From GCA-003244245 sp036378735 (lineage in GTDB: Bacteria > Actinomycetota > Actinomycetes > Mycobacteriales > Pseudonocardiaceae): a stretch of DNA of 35,640 nucleotides. A model generated the notes under the pieces. It was not told where the DNA came from, did not search any database, and saw only the letters and a list, made by a program, of their open reading frames with translations. Positions 1 to 7,168 of this stretch are shown one piece after another (position 1 is the first letter of the stretch; the number at the start of each line of letters is the position of its first letter). The DNA is taken from the NCBI GenBank assembly GCA_036378735.1, contig DASUVX010000154.1, positions 1-35,640 on the forward strand, read 5' to 3'. A program made the translations under genes and the position numbers.

Positions 1-378
1 GTGTTCCTCGGATCATGCACCAATGGGCGGATCGAGGATCTTCGTGCCGCTGCGGCGGTGCTTGCTGGCCGCCAGGTGCGAGACGGGGTGCGCATGCTCG
101 TCGTCCCCGGCTCCATGCGGGTGCGTGCTCAAGCCGAGGCCGAGGGCCTGCACGAGGTGTTCACCGCGGCTGGTGCCCAGTGGCGTTCGGCGGGCTGTTC
201 GATGTGCCTGGGCATGAACCCCGACCAGCTCGCCGCGGGGGAGCGCTGCGCCTCGACGTCCAATCGCAACTTCGAAGGCCACCAAGGCAAAGGCGGCCGC
301 ACCCATCTGGTCTCACCCCTGGTCGCGGCCGCCACCGCCGTCCGCGGCACCCTGTCATCCCCCTCCGACCTCGCATAA
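1..378 (+). CDS. leuC: 3-isopropylmalate dehydratase large subunit, C-terminal part
   Basis: This is the last 125 residues of the large subunit of isopropylmalate isomerase, which interconverts 2- and 3-isopropylmalate in leucine synthesis. The window opens inside the gene, so the GTG at position 1 is an internal valine and not the start. The iron-sulfur cluster cysteines are visible: FLGSCTNGR with Cys at about residue 6 of this fragment, and CSMCLGMNPD with Cys at about 66 and 69. These are the three [4Fe-4S] ligands of the aconitase family. The family is usually about 470 residues, so roughly three quarters lies upstream. The stop TAA is at 376-378. leuD follows on the same strand after 109 bp, and that gap holds a long palindromic repeat. 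Confidence 0.96.
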   Translation: MFLGSCTNGRIEDLRAAAAVLAGRQVRDGVRMLVVPGSMRVRAQAEAEGLHEVFTAAGAQWRSAGCSMCLGMNPDQLAAGERCASTSNRNFEGHQGKGGRTHLVSPLVAAATAVRGTLSSPSDLA

Positions 379-397
379 CCCCGCTCAACCCGCTCAA

Positions 398-463
398 CCC
401 CGATATGGAGACATATCGGGGTCACCAGGCCCTCGTGGACCCCGATATGTCTCCATATCGGGG
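398..463. repeat. 66-bp palindromic repeat, copy A
   Basis: Two 24-nt units lie in inverted orientation around an 18-nt centre. The left unit (398-421) contains GATATGGAGACATATC and the right unit (440-463) is its exact reverse complement. Each unit is itself a small hairpin with a GAGA or TCTC loop, so the DNA can fold as two small stems or one long stem. It sits between the leuC stop and the leuD ribosome binding site. A second copy with the same architecture is at 8071-8136. There is no T-run after it, so it is not a typical intrinsic terminator. It could still alter leuC/leuD mRNA stability. Confidence 0.93.
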
Positions 464-487
464 AGAGGAGGGAAAGGAGTACGCACG

Positions 488-1123
488 ATGGAAGCGTTCC
501 GGCGGCACACGGGAGTCGGGGTGCCGTTGCGGCGGTCTGATGTGGACACTGATCAGATCATCCCGGCGGTGTACTTGAAACGGGTGACGCGCACTGGTTT
601 CGAGGATGGGTTGTTTGCAGCTTGGCGGGCGCACGAGGATTTCGTGCTCAACCACGAGGCCTACCGCAACGGCAGCGTGCTGGTCGCCGGGCCTGATTTC
701 GGTACCGGATCGTCGCGGGAGCATGCGGTCTGGGCACTGCTGGACTACGGGTTCCGGGTGGTGATCTCGCCGCGCTTCGGCGAGATTTTCCGTGGCAACG
801 CGGGCAAGCAGGGCCTGCTCGCGGCGCAGTGCGGGCGCGACGATGTGGAACTGCTGTGGAAACTGCTGGAGGAACAACCGGGTACCGAGGTCACCGTTGA
901 TCTCGTGGAGCAGACCGTGCAGGCCAAGGACCTGACTTTCGGTTTTGCGATCGACGGCTACACTCGCTGGCGGCTGCTGGAGGGTCTCGACGACATCGCG
1001 CTGAGCTTGCGGCACGTTCAACAGATCGACGCATTCGAAGCAGCGCGCCCGTCATGGTTGCCGACCACGGCGTCCACCCGGGGGGACGCGTCCCGCGGAA
1101 ATCAGCCCACTGCGTCGTCGTAG
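488..1123 (+). CDS. leuD: 3-isopropylmalate dehydratase small subunit
   Basis: This is the small, swivel-domain subunit that pairs with LeuC to form isopropylmalate isomerase in leucine synthesis. It has 211 residues. The start ATG at 488 follows a purine-rich ribosome binding site (GGAGGG and AAAGGAG, 466-479). Family features are DTDQIIPAVYLKR near the N-terminus and GPDFGTGSSREHA at about residues 68-80, the substrate-binding loop of the aconitase swivel domain. The last 15 or so residues are a low-conservation tail. The stop TAG at 1121-1123 lies inside the 3' end of the convergent mutT1 gene, a 22-bp overlap. In mycobacteria I recall a hup (HU-like) gene between leuD and mutT1. None is present here. 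Confidence 0.96.
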   Translation: MEAFRRHTGVGVPLRRSDVDTDQIIPAVYLKRVTRTGFEDGLFAAWRAHEDFVLNHEAYRNGSVLVAGPDFGTGSSREHAVWALLDYGFRVVISPRFGEIFRGNAGKQGLLAAQCGRDDVELLWKLLEEQPGTEVTVDLVEQTVQAKDLTFGFAIDGYTRWRLLEGLDDIALSLRHVQQIDAFEAARPSWLPTTASTRGDASRGNQPTASS

Positions 1124-1995
1124 TAGTCGGCCTGCAGTAGGGCAGGAGACGCGGATGACCCGAAAAACAGGCCCCAGAAGCTGCCCTTCCTGCTCGCCAC
1201 ATCGAGCGGCTCGAGTCGGGCGGCTTCGGCGAGCTTGCCGATCAGATCGGGAATGACCCCGCCCTGGCTGCACACCACGGCCGGTCCACCCGGCTCGGCC
1301 GCGATCTCGAGCAGCTGCCGCAAGCCTGCGGGCGGATCGGCCAGATACCCATCCTCGGACAACCGCGTTTCGACGACGGTCGGCGCTCCGAGGTCCGCGG
1401 CGAGACCCTCGACGCTTTGCCGGCAGCGCAGGGGTGACGCGGAGTAGACCCGCCGGGCGCCGAACAGGGGCAGCAGCGCGCGCAGAACCTTCGCCTGCCG
1501 GTGGCCCGCAGCGGTCAACGGGCGAAGGTCATCATCGCCCTGCCAGGCATCGCGCTCGCCGGCGTCACCGTGGCGCACCAGCAACACGGTGGCGGTAATC
1601 GCCGTCCAGCTGTCGATCCCGGCCAGCAGCGTCTGATCGTGGAGATGGCTGAGCAACTCGAGCGCCTTCGGGACGGGCAGCCAGCGCAACTCGTCCACCT
1701 CATCGCCAGGACGGAACTCGCCACCGGCGGCGAGCGCCAGCCAGTAGTGCACCACCTTCTCACCGGCAGGCACCGGATAACGAGTAGTGCCCAACCGCGG
1801 ACCGAGCGTGATGGCCTGGCCAGTTTCCTCGGCCACCTCGCGGACCGCGGTGACCGGTAGTGCTTCCCCGGTGTGCGCTTTGCCTTTGGGCAGCGACCAG
1901 TCGTCATAGCGCGGCCGATGTATCACCGCCACCTCGACCTCGCCGGACGGCGAGCGCTGCCACACCACCGCGCCGGCGGCAATCAGGGCAGACAC
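1102..1995 (-). CDS. mutT1: Nudix hydrolase with C-terminal histidine phosphatase domain (MutT1-like)
   Basis: This is a two-domain enzyme of the mycobacterial MutT1 type. In that family the Nudix half hydrolyses 8-oxo-GTP/dGTP or diadenosine polyphosphates, and the phosphatase half removes further phosphate. It has 297 residues. The Nudix box runs from about G38 to G59 (GKAHTGE...REVAEETG) and fits GX5EX7REUXEEXGU. A histidine phosphatase motif, LLVRHGDAG, places the RHG at about residues 141-143. The gene starts 3 bp after the ppk stop, so the two are almost certainly cotranscribed, linking polyphosphate metabolism with nucleotide clean-up. Its 3' end overlaps leuD convergently by 22 bp. 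Confidence 0.93.
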   Translation of the reverse strand: MSALIAAGAVVWQRSPSGEVEVAVIHRPRYDDWSLPKGKAHTGEALPVTAVREVAEETGQAITLGPRLGTTRYPVPAGEKVVHYWLALAAGGEFRPGDEVDELRWLPVPKALELLSHLHDQTLLAGIDSWTAITATVLLVRHGDAGERDAWQGDDDLRPLTAAGHRQAKVLRALLPLFGARRVYSASPLRCRQSVEGLAADLGAPTVVETRLSEDGYLADPPAGLRQLLEIAAEPGGPAVVCSQGGVIPDLIGKLAEAARLEPLDVASRKGSFWGLFFGSSASPALLQADYYDDAVG

Positions 1996-1998
1996 TGG

Positions 1999-4164
1999 TC
2001 ATTCACCCCTGCGGTGACGGTGGATTTCTTGCAATTGGTGATCACAGACAGTAGCGCCTTCTGAAGGTGAGGGTCGCCACGAGCCGTCCGCGCCCAGCAC
2101 CCAGCACCGCGTCGCCGGGTCCAGAGCGGAGACGAGTATCGCGTCCAGCTCGTCGGTCACGGCAGGGTCGGCTACCCGCACCAGCGCCTCCACCCTGCGG
2201 TCCAGGTTGCGGTGCATCATGTCGGCGCTGCCGATCCAGTACTCGCCCGCACCCACGAAATGGAAGATCCGCGAGTGTTCCAAAAATCGGCCCAGAATCG
2301 AACGGACCCGGATGTTCTCCGACAGTTCCGGGCGTCCGGGGATGAGCGCGCAGATGCCACGGACTACGACGTCGACCCGCACGCCGGCCAGTGAGGCACG
2401 GTACAGCGCGTCGATCACCTGCTCGTCGACCAGCGAGTTGACCTTGATCCGGATCCCGGCTTCGCGGCCCGCGCCGGCATGCGCGATCTCGCCTTCGATC
2501 CGCTCGACGATGCCGCGCCGGATGCCATAGGGCGCTACCAGCAAGCTGCGGTAGGACGTCTGCCGCGCGTAACCGGTGAGCGAGTTGAACAGGTCGGTGA
2601 GGTCGGCGCCGATCGCCGGCTTGGCCGTGAACAGCCCGATGTCCTCGTAGAGCCGCGCGGTCTTCGGGTTGTAGTTACCGGTGCCGATATGGCAGTAGCG
2701 GCGGATGGTCGAGCCCTCCTGGCGCACCACCAGCGCGATCTTGCAGTGCGTCTTGAGTCCCATCAGCCCGTAGACCACGTGTACCCCGGCGCGTTCCAAC
2801 TCCCGGGCCCACCTGATGTTGGCCTGCTCATCGAACCGCGCTTTGACCTCCACCAGCGCGACCACCTGCTTGCCGGCCTCGGCGGCGTCGATCAACGCGT
2901 CGACGATCGGGGAGTCGCCGGAGGTCCGGTAGAGTGTCTGCTTGATCGCCAGTACCTGCGGGTCTACGGCTGCCTGTTCGATGAACCGCTGCACGCTGGT
3001 GGAAAACGAGTCGTAGGGATGGTGCACCACCACGTCACCCTCGCGCAGGGTGGCGAAGATGTCCTTGGGGCTTTCGCCTTCCCCGAAGGCCGGGTGCGTA
3101 GCGGGAACGAACGGCTCATCCTTGAGCTCCGGAGCGGGCAGCGCGTAAAGCTGCCACAGGCAGGACAGGTCGAGCAGGCCGGGCACCTCGACGACGTCAT
3201 GCGGATCGACGTCCAGCTCGCGTAGCAGCAGTTCCAAGACGTGCTCGGTCATCGTGTCGGCCACCTCGAGGCGCACCGGCGGGCCGAAGCGCCGCCGCGC
3301 GAGCTCCCGCTCCATTGCCTTGAGCAGGTCCTCGTCGCGGTCTTCCTCGACCTCGAAATCGGCGTTGCGGGTGACCCGGAACACGTGCCAGTCGACCACC
3401 TCCATACCGGCGAACATCTCACCGAGATGGGCCCCGATCAGCTCCTCCAGCGGCAGGAAGGTCGCGCGCGGCGAACCGCGACCGTCCTGATCGCTGTCCA
3501 CCCGCACCAGCCGTGGCACGTTATTGGGCACCTTGACCCGGGCGAAGCGCTCGATGCGGCTGTCCGGATCACGCACCATCACGGCCAAGTTCAACGACAG
3601 GCCGGAGATGTAAGGAAACGGGTGTGCCGGGTCCACCGCCAGCGGGGTGAGCACCGGGAAGATCTTTTCGGAGAAGTATCCCGACAGTCGCAATCGCTGC
3701 TGATCATCGAGATCAGACCAGGTGACCAAGGTGATGTCGTGCTTGTCCAGCTCGGGGCGCACCGAGTCGAGGCAGATCCGGGCTTGGCGTCCGGTGAGCT
3801 CCCGGCTGCGCATTGCGATCTGGGCCAGCTGATCCTGCGGGGCCAGGCCGTCCGCGCTGCGCACCGCCAGCCCCGCTTCTTGCCGGCGCTTGAGCCCGGC
3901 GACGCGCACCATGTAGAACTCGTCCTGGTTCGATGCGAAGATCGCCAGGAACTTGGCCCGCTCCAGCAGCGGCTGGCTGGTGTCCTCGGCGAGCGCCAGT
4001 ACCCGGGCGTTGAAGTCGAGCCAGGACAGTTCGCGGTTGAGGTAACGGTCGTCGGGAAGGTCGGTGACAGCCGGCACCGGGGTCGCTGCGGGAGGTACCG
4101 CTACCCCAGCACTGTCGGTCATCGGTGTAGTGCGGCTGGTCAGCGGAGTGAGGTGCTGGCTCAC
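1999..4164 (-). CDS. ppk: Polyphosphate kinase
   Basis: PPK1 reversibly transfers the ATP gamma-phosphate to polyphosphate. It has 721 residues, close to the actinobacterial family length. The N-terminal domain holds YLNRELSWLDFNARVL (about residue 41), and the two phospholipase D-like domains follow. The two histidines of the active site are visible: KTHCK, His at about 473 (equivalent to E. coli His435, the phosphorylated residue), and YCHIGTGNYN, His at about 492 (equivalent to His454). A further conserved LEHSRIF has His at about 630. The GTG at 4164 was chosen as start. An ATG at 4122 is possible, since the first 35 or so residues are unconserved. It lies upstream of mutT1 with a 3-bp gap, and downstream of cofC on the same strand. 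Confidence 0.95.
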   Translation of the reverse strand: MSQHLTPLTSRTTPMTDSAGVAVPPAATPVPAVTDLPDDRYLNRELSWLDFNARVLALAEDTSQPLLERAKFLAIFASNQDEFYMVRVAGLKRRQEAGLAVRSADGLAPQDQLAQIAMRSRELTGRQARICLDSVRPELDKHDITLVTWSDLDDQQRLRLSGYFSEKIFPVLTPLAVDPAHPFPYISGLSLNLAVMVRDPDSRIERFARVKVPNNVPRLVRVDSDQDGRGSPRATFLPLEELIGAHLGEMFAGMEVVDWHVFRVTRNADFEVEEDRDEDLLKAMERELARRRFGPPVRLEVADTMTEHVLELLLRELDVDPHDVVEVPGLLDLSCLWQLYALPAPELKDEPFVPATHPAFGEGESPKDIFATLREGDVVVHHPYDSFSTSVQRFIEQAAVDPQVLAIKQTLYRTSGDSPIVDALIDAAEAGKQVVALVEVKARFDEQANIRWARELERAGVHVVYGLMGLKTHCKIALVVRQEGSTIRRYCHIGTGNYNPKTARLYEDIGLFTAKPAIGADLTDLFNSLTGYARQTSYRSLLVAPYGIRRGIVERIEGEIAHAGAGREAGIRIKVNSLVDEQVIDALYRASLAGVRVDVVVRGICALIPGRPELSENIRVRSILGRFLEHSRIFHFVGAGEYWIGSADMMHRNLDRRVEALVRVADPAVTDELDAILVSALDPATRCWVLGADGSWRPSPSEGATVCDHQLQEIHRHRRGE

Positions 4165-4181
4165 CCGGTCATTGTCTCGTA

Positions 4182-4916
4182 TCAGGCTATGTCGCAGGGG
4201 TAAACAGTGGGTCCTCCCGGGGGTGAAATTCCGCTCGCGTCCCGCCCGCCTTCTGGATGCAGACTGCTGTTTGAGAGCCCGGAAAAACCGCAGTCTGCAT
4301 CCAGAACGCGAGCGGTGAATTGACCGAGACCTAGTTTGCGGGCCCGGGTCAGATCGGCTGCGGTGTCGACATCGCAGCGCAGACCCGGCCAGCGGCCGGC
4401 CAGCTGCCGAGCGCCGCCGGCTCGATGCGCGACCGCCGAGTGCGGTCCAAAGCAGGGTGCCAAGGCATGTCCCGGTGGGGCCAGTAGCAGGGTTGTCCCG
4501 GTGCCCGCCTGATCGGCGCAGAACGCCCGGCTCCCGGTGGCAAGCGCGTCGCGGAGCGCGCAGTCCAGCTCGTGCGGGCGCAGCGCCGGCAGGTCGGCAG
4601 GCATCGCCGCGACTGCTGTTGCCGGGTCCGCACAGCGCAGCAGCGCCTCGCCGTACCGCAGGGCTGAGTTGAGGCCGTCTCCCGGTTCGTCGGCGACGGC
4701 TTCGACACCATCCATTGCCAGAATGCAGCGCACCAGCCCGTCGGAGCAGACCGCGACTACTCGCCGTACCAGCGCCGCGGCGGCTGCGGCAGCGAGGGTG
4801 TCCCGCGCGAGGGCGACGACCAACCGGGCGTGTGCGGCCCCGTCATCGGCGGCATCGCGCAGCCGAGTCTTCGCCCTGGCGAGCGGTTTGATCGGCACCA
4901 GCAGGTCCACGGCCAT
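4182..4916 (-). CDS. cofC: CofC/FbiD-like guanylyltransferase (coenzyme F420 synthesis), unusual C-terminus
   Basis: CofC (FbiD in mycobacteria) activates 2-phospholactate or phosphoenolpyruvate with GTP to start the side chain of coenzyme F420. The reading frame has 244 residues from the ATG at 4916. The nucleotidyltransferase fold is clear: VPIKPLARAKTRL at the N-terminus, DEPGDGLNSAL near residue 75, and AMPADLPAL near 105. A later segment holds CFGPHSAVAHRAGGA, where family members have a conserved FG-x-S-x-H motif. Normal proteins end soon after a D...A..LGLG segment. Here that segment (RKLGLGQFTARVL) runs on for about 40 residues encoded by a palindromic repeat (4231-4315) and the sequence beyond it. 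The extension looks acquired. Genes nearby: ppk downstream, plsC divergent. Confidence 0.88.
   Translation of the reverse strand: MAVDLLVPIKPLARAKTRLRDAADDGAAHARLVVALARDTLAAAAAAALVRRVVAVCSDGLVRCILAMDGVEAVADEPGDGLNSALRYGEALLRCADPATAVAAMPADLPALRPHELDCALRDALATGSRAFCADQAGTGTTLLLAPPGHALAPCFGPHSAVAHRAGGARQLAGRWPGLRCDVDTAADLTRARKLGLGQFTARVLDADCGFSGLSNSSLHPEGGRDASGISPPGGPTVYPCDIA
4231..4315. repeat. Long inverted repeat inside the cofC 3' end
   Basis: This is a nested palindrome. The outer arms are CCGCTCGCG (4231-4239) and CGCGAGCGG (4307-4315). The inner arms start with TTCTGGATGCAGACTGC (4251-4267) and are matched by GCAGTCTGCATCCAGAA (4290-4306). The inner pairing extends with one mismatch to 4272/4285. 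An 11-nt left-arm spacer (4240-4250) has no counterpart on the right. The centre is AT/GC mixed, with no adjacent T-run on either strand. The cofC reading frame passes straight through it. It is a different family from the 66-bp palindromes. Confidence 0.9.
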
Positions 4917-5011
4917 CCCCACATGGTCCCGTGCCGGCCACCACTGGACCCGCACTCCGGGAGCAGGGAAGACTTCGCCTGAAGGTGTCAACTCAAGGCT
5001 CGCACTCTAAT

Positions 5012-5071
5012 GATCAAAGTTGGCACGATCAAAGTTGGGACGATCAAACTCGGGGCGGTCAAGCCGGGCAA
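5012..5071. repeat. 15-bp tandem repeat, four degenerating copies
   Basis: Four adjacent 15-mers are GATCAAAGTTGGCAC, GATCAAAGTTGGGAC, GATCAAACTCGGGGC and GGTCAAGCCGGGCAA. The first two differ at one base and the later ones decay. They fill the space between the divergent starts of cofC (4916) and plsC (5101). They could be an operator array or a decaying minisatellite. The period of 15 would also allow in-frame translation, but no ribosome binding site supports that. Confidence 0.85.
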
Positions 5072-5100
5072 GCACGAACACCGAGCGCGAGGAGGATGGC

Positions 5101-5829
5101 GTGGCGCGGGAGAAGGCCGGGCTTTCCATCGGGTTGTGCATCGTGGTGTTCTACCCGCTCAGCCGGCTACTGGGGCGGCGCCGGTTCGAGGGTCTAGAGC
5201 ACATCCCGGAGATCGGCCCGGTGCTCGTCGCGTGCAACCACATCTCCTACCTGGACCCGCTGTACACCGCAGTGTTCGTGCACCGCAAGGGCCGGATCCC
5301 GAGGTTTCTGGCCAAGCAGGACCTGTTCCGGCTACCGGTGGTCGGCCGGGTGATGACCGCGGCAGGCCAGATCCCGGTGCGCCGCGGTAGCGCCGAGGCC
5401 GGTGACAGCCTGCGGCACGCCAAGCAGGCGCTCGCCGAGGGCAAAGCAGTGTTGATCTATCCCGAAGGCACCATCACCCGCGACCCGGACCACTGGCCTA
5501 TGGTGGCGCACACTGGAGTCGCGCGGTTGGCCCTGCATACCGATGTACCGGTGGTGCCGGTCGTGCACTGGGGCACGCACCGGGTATATGACCACTACGG
5601 CAGGCGGTTCCGCCCGTTACCGCGGACCGACCTGATTGTGCGCGCCGGCACGCCGGTGGACCTGTCGGAGTTCCGGCGCCGCCCAGTGGATGGACCCCTG
5701 CTGCGCGAGGCCACTGACCGGGTGATGGACGGGATCCGCAGGCTGCTCGCCGAGGTGCGGGAGCAGCCGGCTCCCACCGATTTCTTCGATCCCCTGCAAC
5801 CGGAACGGCGTCGGGAGCGCCCGTCATGA
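5101..5829 (+). CDS. plsC: 1-acyl-sn-glycerol-3-phosphate acyltransferase (PlsC family)
   Basis: This is a membrane-associated acyltransferase that adds the second acyl chain to lysophosphatidic acid in phospholipid synthesis. It has 242 residues. The GTG at 5101 was chosen because GAGGAGG (5089-5095) lies just upstream, while the longer frame begins inside the 15-bp repeats. A hydrophobic segment at residues 8-20 (GLSIGLCIVVFYP) is a likely membrane anchor. The catalytic HX4D motif is NHISYLD at about residue 46, and the glycerol-phosphate binding EGT motif is YPEGTITRD at about 121. The stop overlaps the gpsA start (ATGA). This pairs the acyltransferase with the enzyme that supplies glycerol-3-phosphate. 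Confidence 0.93.
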   Translation: MAREKAGLSIGLCIVVFYPLSRLLGRRRFEGLEHIPEIGPVLVACNHISYLDPLYTAVFVHRKGRIPRFLAKQDLFRLPVVGRVMTAAGQIPVRRGSAEAGDSLRHAKQALAEGKAVLIYPEGTITRDPDHWPMVAHTGVARLALHTDVPVVPVVHWGTHRVYDHYGRRFRPLPRTDLIVRAGTPVDLSEFRRRPVDGPLLREATDRVMDGIRRLLAEVREQPAPTDFFDPLQPERRRERPS

Positions 5830-6836
5830 CTGTCGCAGTGCAGCGAATCGCCGTGATGGGCGCGGGCTCCTGGGGCACCACCTTCGCCAAAGTGCTCGCC
5901 GACGCCGGCCGGGATGTGGTGCTCTGGGCGCGCCGGGCTGAAGTGGCCGACGAGGTCCGGTGCCGGCATGGCAACCCGGATTACCTCCCGGGAGTGACGC
6001 TGCCGGCGTCCCTGCAGGCCACCGCGTGCGCCAAAGAGGCGCTCGACGGTGTGGACACCGTCGTGTTCGCCGTGCCGAGCCAGACGCTGCGCGACAACCT
6101 CGGCGAGTGGCACAAGTCGATGCCACCCGATGCCACCCTGATCAGCTTGGCCAAGGGCGTCGAACTGACCAGCCTCAAGCGGATGAGCGAGGTGGTTATG
6201 GAAGTTACCGCTGTCACATCCGATCAAGTCGTGGTGATCTCGGGCCCCAATCTGGCGCGGGAGATCGCGGCCGAACAGCCCACCGCGAGCGTGGTGGCCT
6301 GTACCGATCACGACCGCGCGGTGGCCGTCCAGCGTGCCTGCGGGACCCGCTATTTCCGGCCCTATACCAACACCGATGTCATCGGCTGCGAACTCGGCGG
6401 CGCCTGCAAGAACATCATCGCGCTGGCCTGCGGAGTGGCTGCCGGACTGGGTTATGGGGACAACACGCTCGCCACCCTGATCACCCGGGGATTGGCTGAG
6501 ATGGGACGGCTCGGCGCCGCGCTCGGTGCCGATCCGATGACCTTTGCAGGCCTGGCCGGCCTCGGCGACCTGGTGGCTACGTGCTCCTCGCCGCTGTCGC
6601 GCAACCGCTCCTTCGGCTACCGGCTGGGTGTGGGCGACACCCTGGAGCAAGCCCAGCAATCCACTCATGGCCAGGTCGCCGAGGGCGTGAAGTCGTGCTT
6701 GTCGATCCAGGGCCTGGCCACCCGCTGCGGCGTTGAGGTGCCCATCACCGACGGCGTGCGCCGGGTCTGCTACGACGGCCAGTCACCTAGGCAGATGGCC
6801 GCTGAGCTGCTCGGCCGGGCACACAAGCCGGAATGA
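5826..6836 (+). CDS. gpsA: Glycerol-3-phosphate dehydrogenase [NAD(P)+]
   Basis: GpsA reduces dihydroxyacetone phosphate to sn-glycerol-3-phosphate, the phospholipid backbone, in the cytoplasm. It has 336 residues, the normal length. The N-terminal Rossmann fold has VMGAGSWGTTFAKVLA (about residues 10-25). The catalytic lysine is in GGACKNIIALACG at about residue 193, and SRNRSFGYRLG lies in the C-terminal helical domain. The start overlaps the plsC stop as ATGA, so translation of the two is probably coupled. After the stop there are small GC-rich inverted repeats (for example 6842-6855) and no long T-run. Confidence 0.96.
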   Translation: MTVAVQRIAVMGAGSWGTTFAKVLADAGRDVVLWARRAEVADEVRCRHGNPDYLPGVTLPASLQATACAKEALDGVDTVVFAVPSQTLRDNLGEWHKSMPPDATLISLAKGVELTSLKRMSEVVMEVTAVTSDQVVVISGPNLAREIAAEQPTASVVACTDHDRAVAVQRACGTRYFRPYTNTDVIGCELGGACKNIIALACGVAAGLGYGDNTLATLITRGLAEMGRLGAALGADPMTFAGLAGLGDLVATCSSPLSRNRSFGYRLGVGDTLEQAQQSTHGQVAEGVKSCLSIQGLATRCGVEVPITDGVRRVCYDGQSPRQMAAELLGRAHKPE

Positions 6837-6956
6837 TTCGGCCAGCGCCGGCTGGTTCCGGTTAGCCGCTGCATGATCACCATTAAGGTGGCAGTGGCGA
6901 CATTTGTTGTCGCTGGCGGCACCCCAAACCGTGACGACTCCTATTACTCGGAGTAC

Positions 6957-6985
6957 TTGACTGGATGCCTATGGGCTGGTTTGAT
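6957..6985 (+). promoter_or_regulatory. Putative promoter of the cysteine leader transcript
   Basis: TTGACT (6957-6962) and TTTGAT (6980-6985) are separated by exactly 17 bp. Transcription starting 8-9 nt after the -10 box would begin at or next to the GTG of the leader peptide (6994), giving a leaderless message. This is inferred from spacing only. Confidence 0.5.
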
Positions 6986-6993
6986 CATTCATC

Positions 6994-7074
6994 GTGAGTA
7001 GCACCTTCGTCCTGGTCCGGCGGTCCCCTGTGGATCTACGCCGGGTGGCGAGTGCGCTCTGTCCCGCGCGGTGA
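6994..7074 (+). CDS. Short cysteine leader peptide upstream of cysteine dioxygenase
   Basis: A 26-codon reading frame begins at GTG 6994 and ends at TGA 7072-7074. Its core is LVRRSPVDLRRVASALC, with the only cysteine codon (TGT, 7060-7062) four codons before the stop. Short actinobacterial peptides of the pattern VDL-x-RV-x-SALC occur upstream of sulfur-metabolism genes and are annotated as putative leader peptides. I rely on recall for that family. There is no ribosome binding site, and a promoter-like pair places the transcription start at the GTG. Ribosome stalling at the Cys codon could control the stem at 7069-7149 and so the dioxygenase. The free peptide probably has no function of its own. 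Confidence 0.75.
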   Translation: MSSTFVLVRRSPVDLRRVASALCPAR

Positions 7075-7149
7075 ACCCCGTCCCCGCTGACCGCGTATCC
7101 CTGACGGCTGCCCTGCCCGGGCGGTGACTTCTGCGCGGTCGGTTCACCG
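7069..7149 (+). promoter_or_regulatory. Attenuator-like bipartite stem in the cysteine dioxygenase 5' region
   Basis: CGGTGAACC (7069-7077) and GACCGCG (7089-7095) are both perfectly complementary to one continuous 16-nt segment, 7134-7149 (CGCGGTCGGTTCACCG). This gives a 9-bp and a 7-bp helix stacked across an 11-nt bulge. The 5' strand contains the last sense codon and stop of the leader peptide. The 3' strand ends 7 nt before the dioxygenase ribosome binding site (GAGGAG, 7157-7162). A ribosome paused on the leader would block the outer helix. This suggests translational or transcriptional attenuation, though the direction of the response cannot be read from sequence. Confidence 0.6.
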
Positions 7150-7168
7150 ATCTCGCGAGGAGCCTGCC

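Noticed and set aside
398..463. Palindromes A and B as simple intrinsic terminators
   Set aside because: Neither has a T-run on either strand, and copy A lies inside the leuC-leuD unit. The shared architecture with mirrored changes fits a dispersed repeat better. Some termination effect is not excluded.
6837..6956. A riboswitch (for example SAM-type) ahead of the sulfur cassette
   Set aside because: The stretch has only small GC inverted repeats (6842-6855, 6897-6913) and no recognisable aptamer core. The leader peptide and its stem further down explain the 5' region better.
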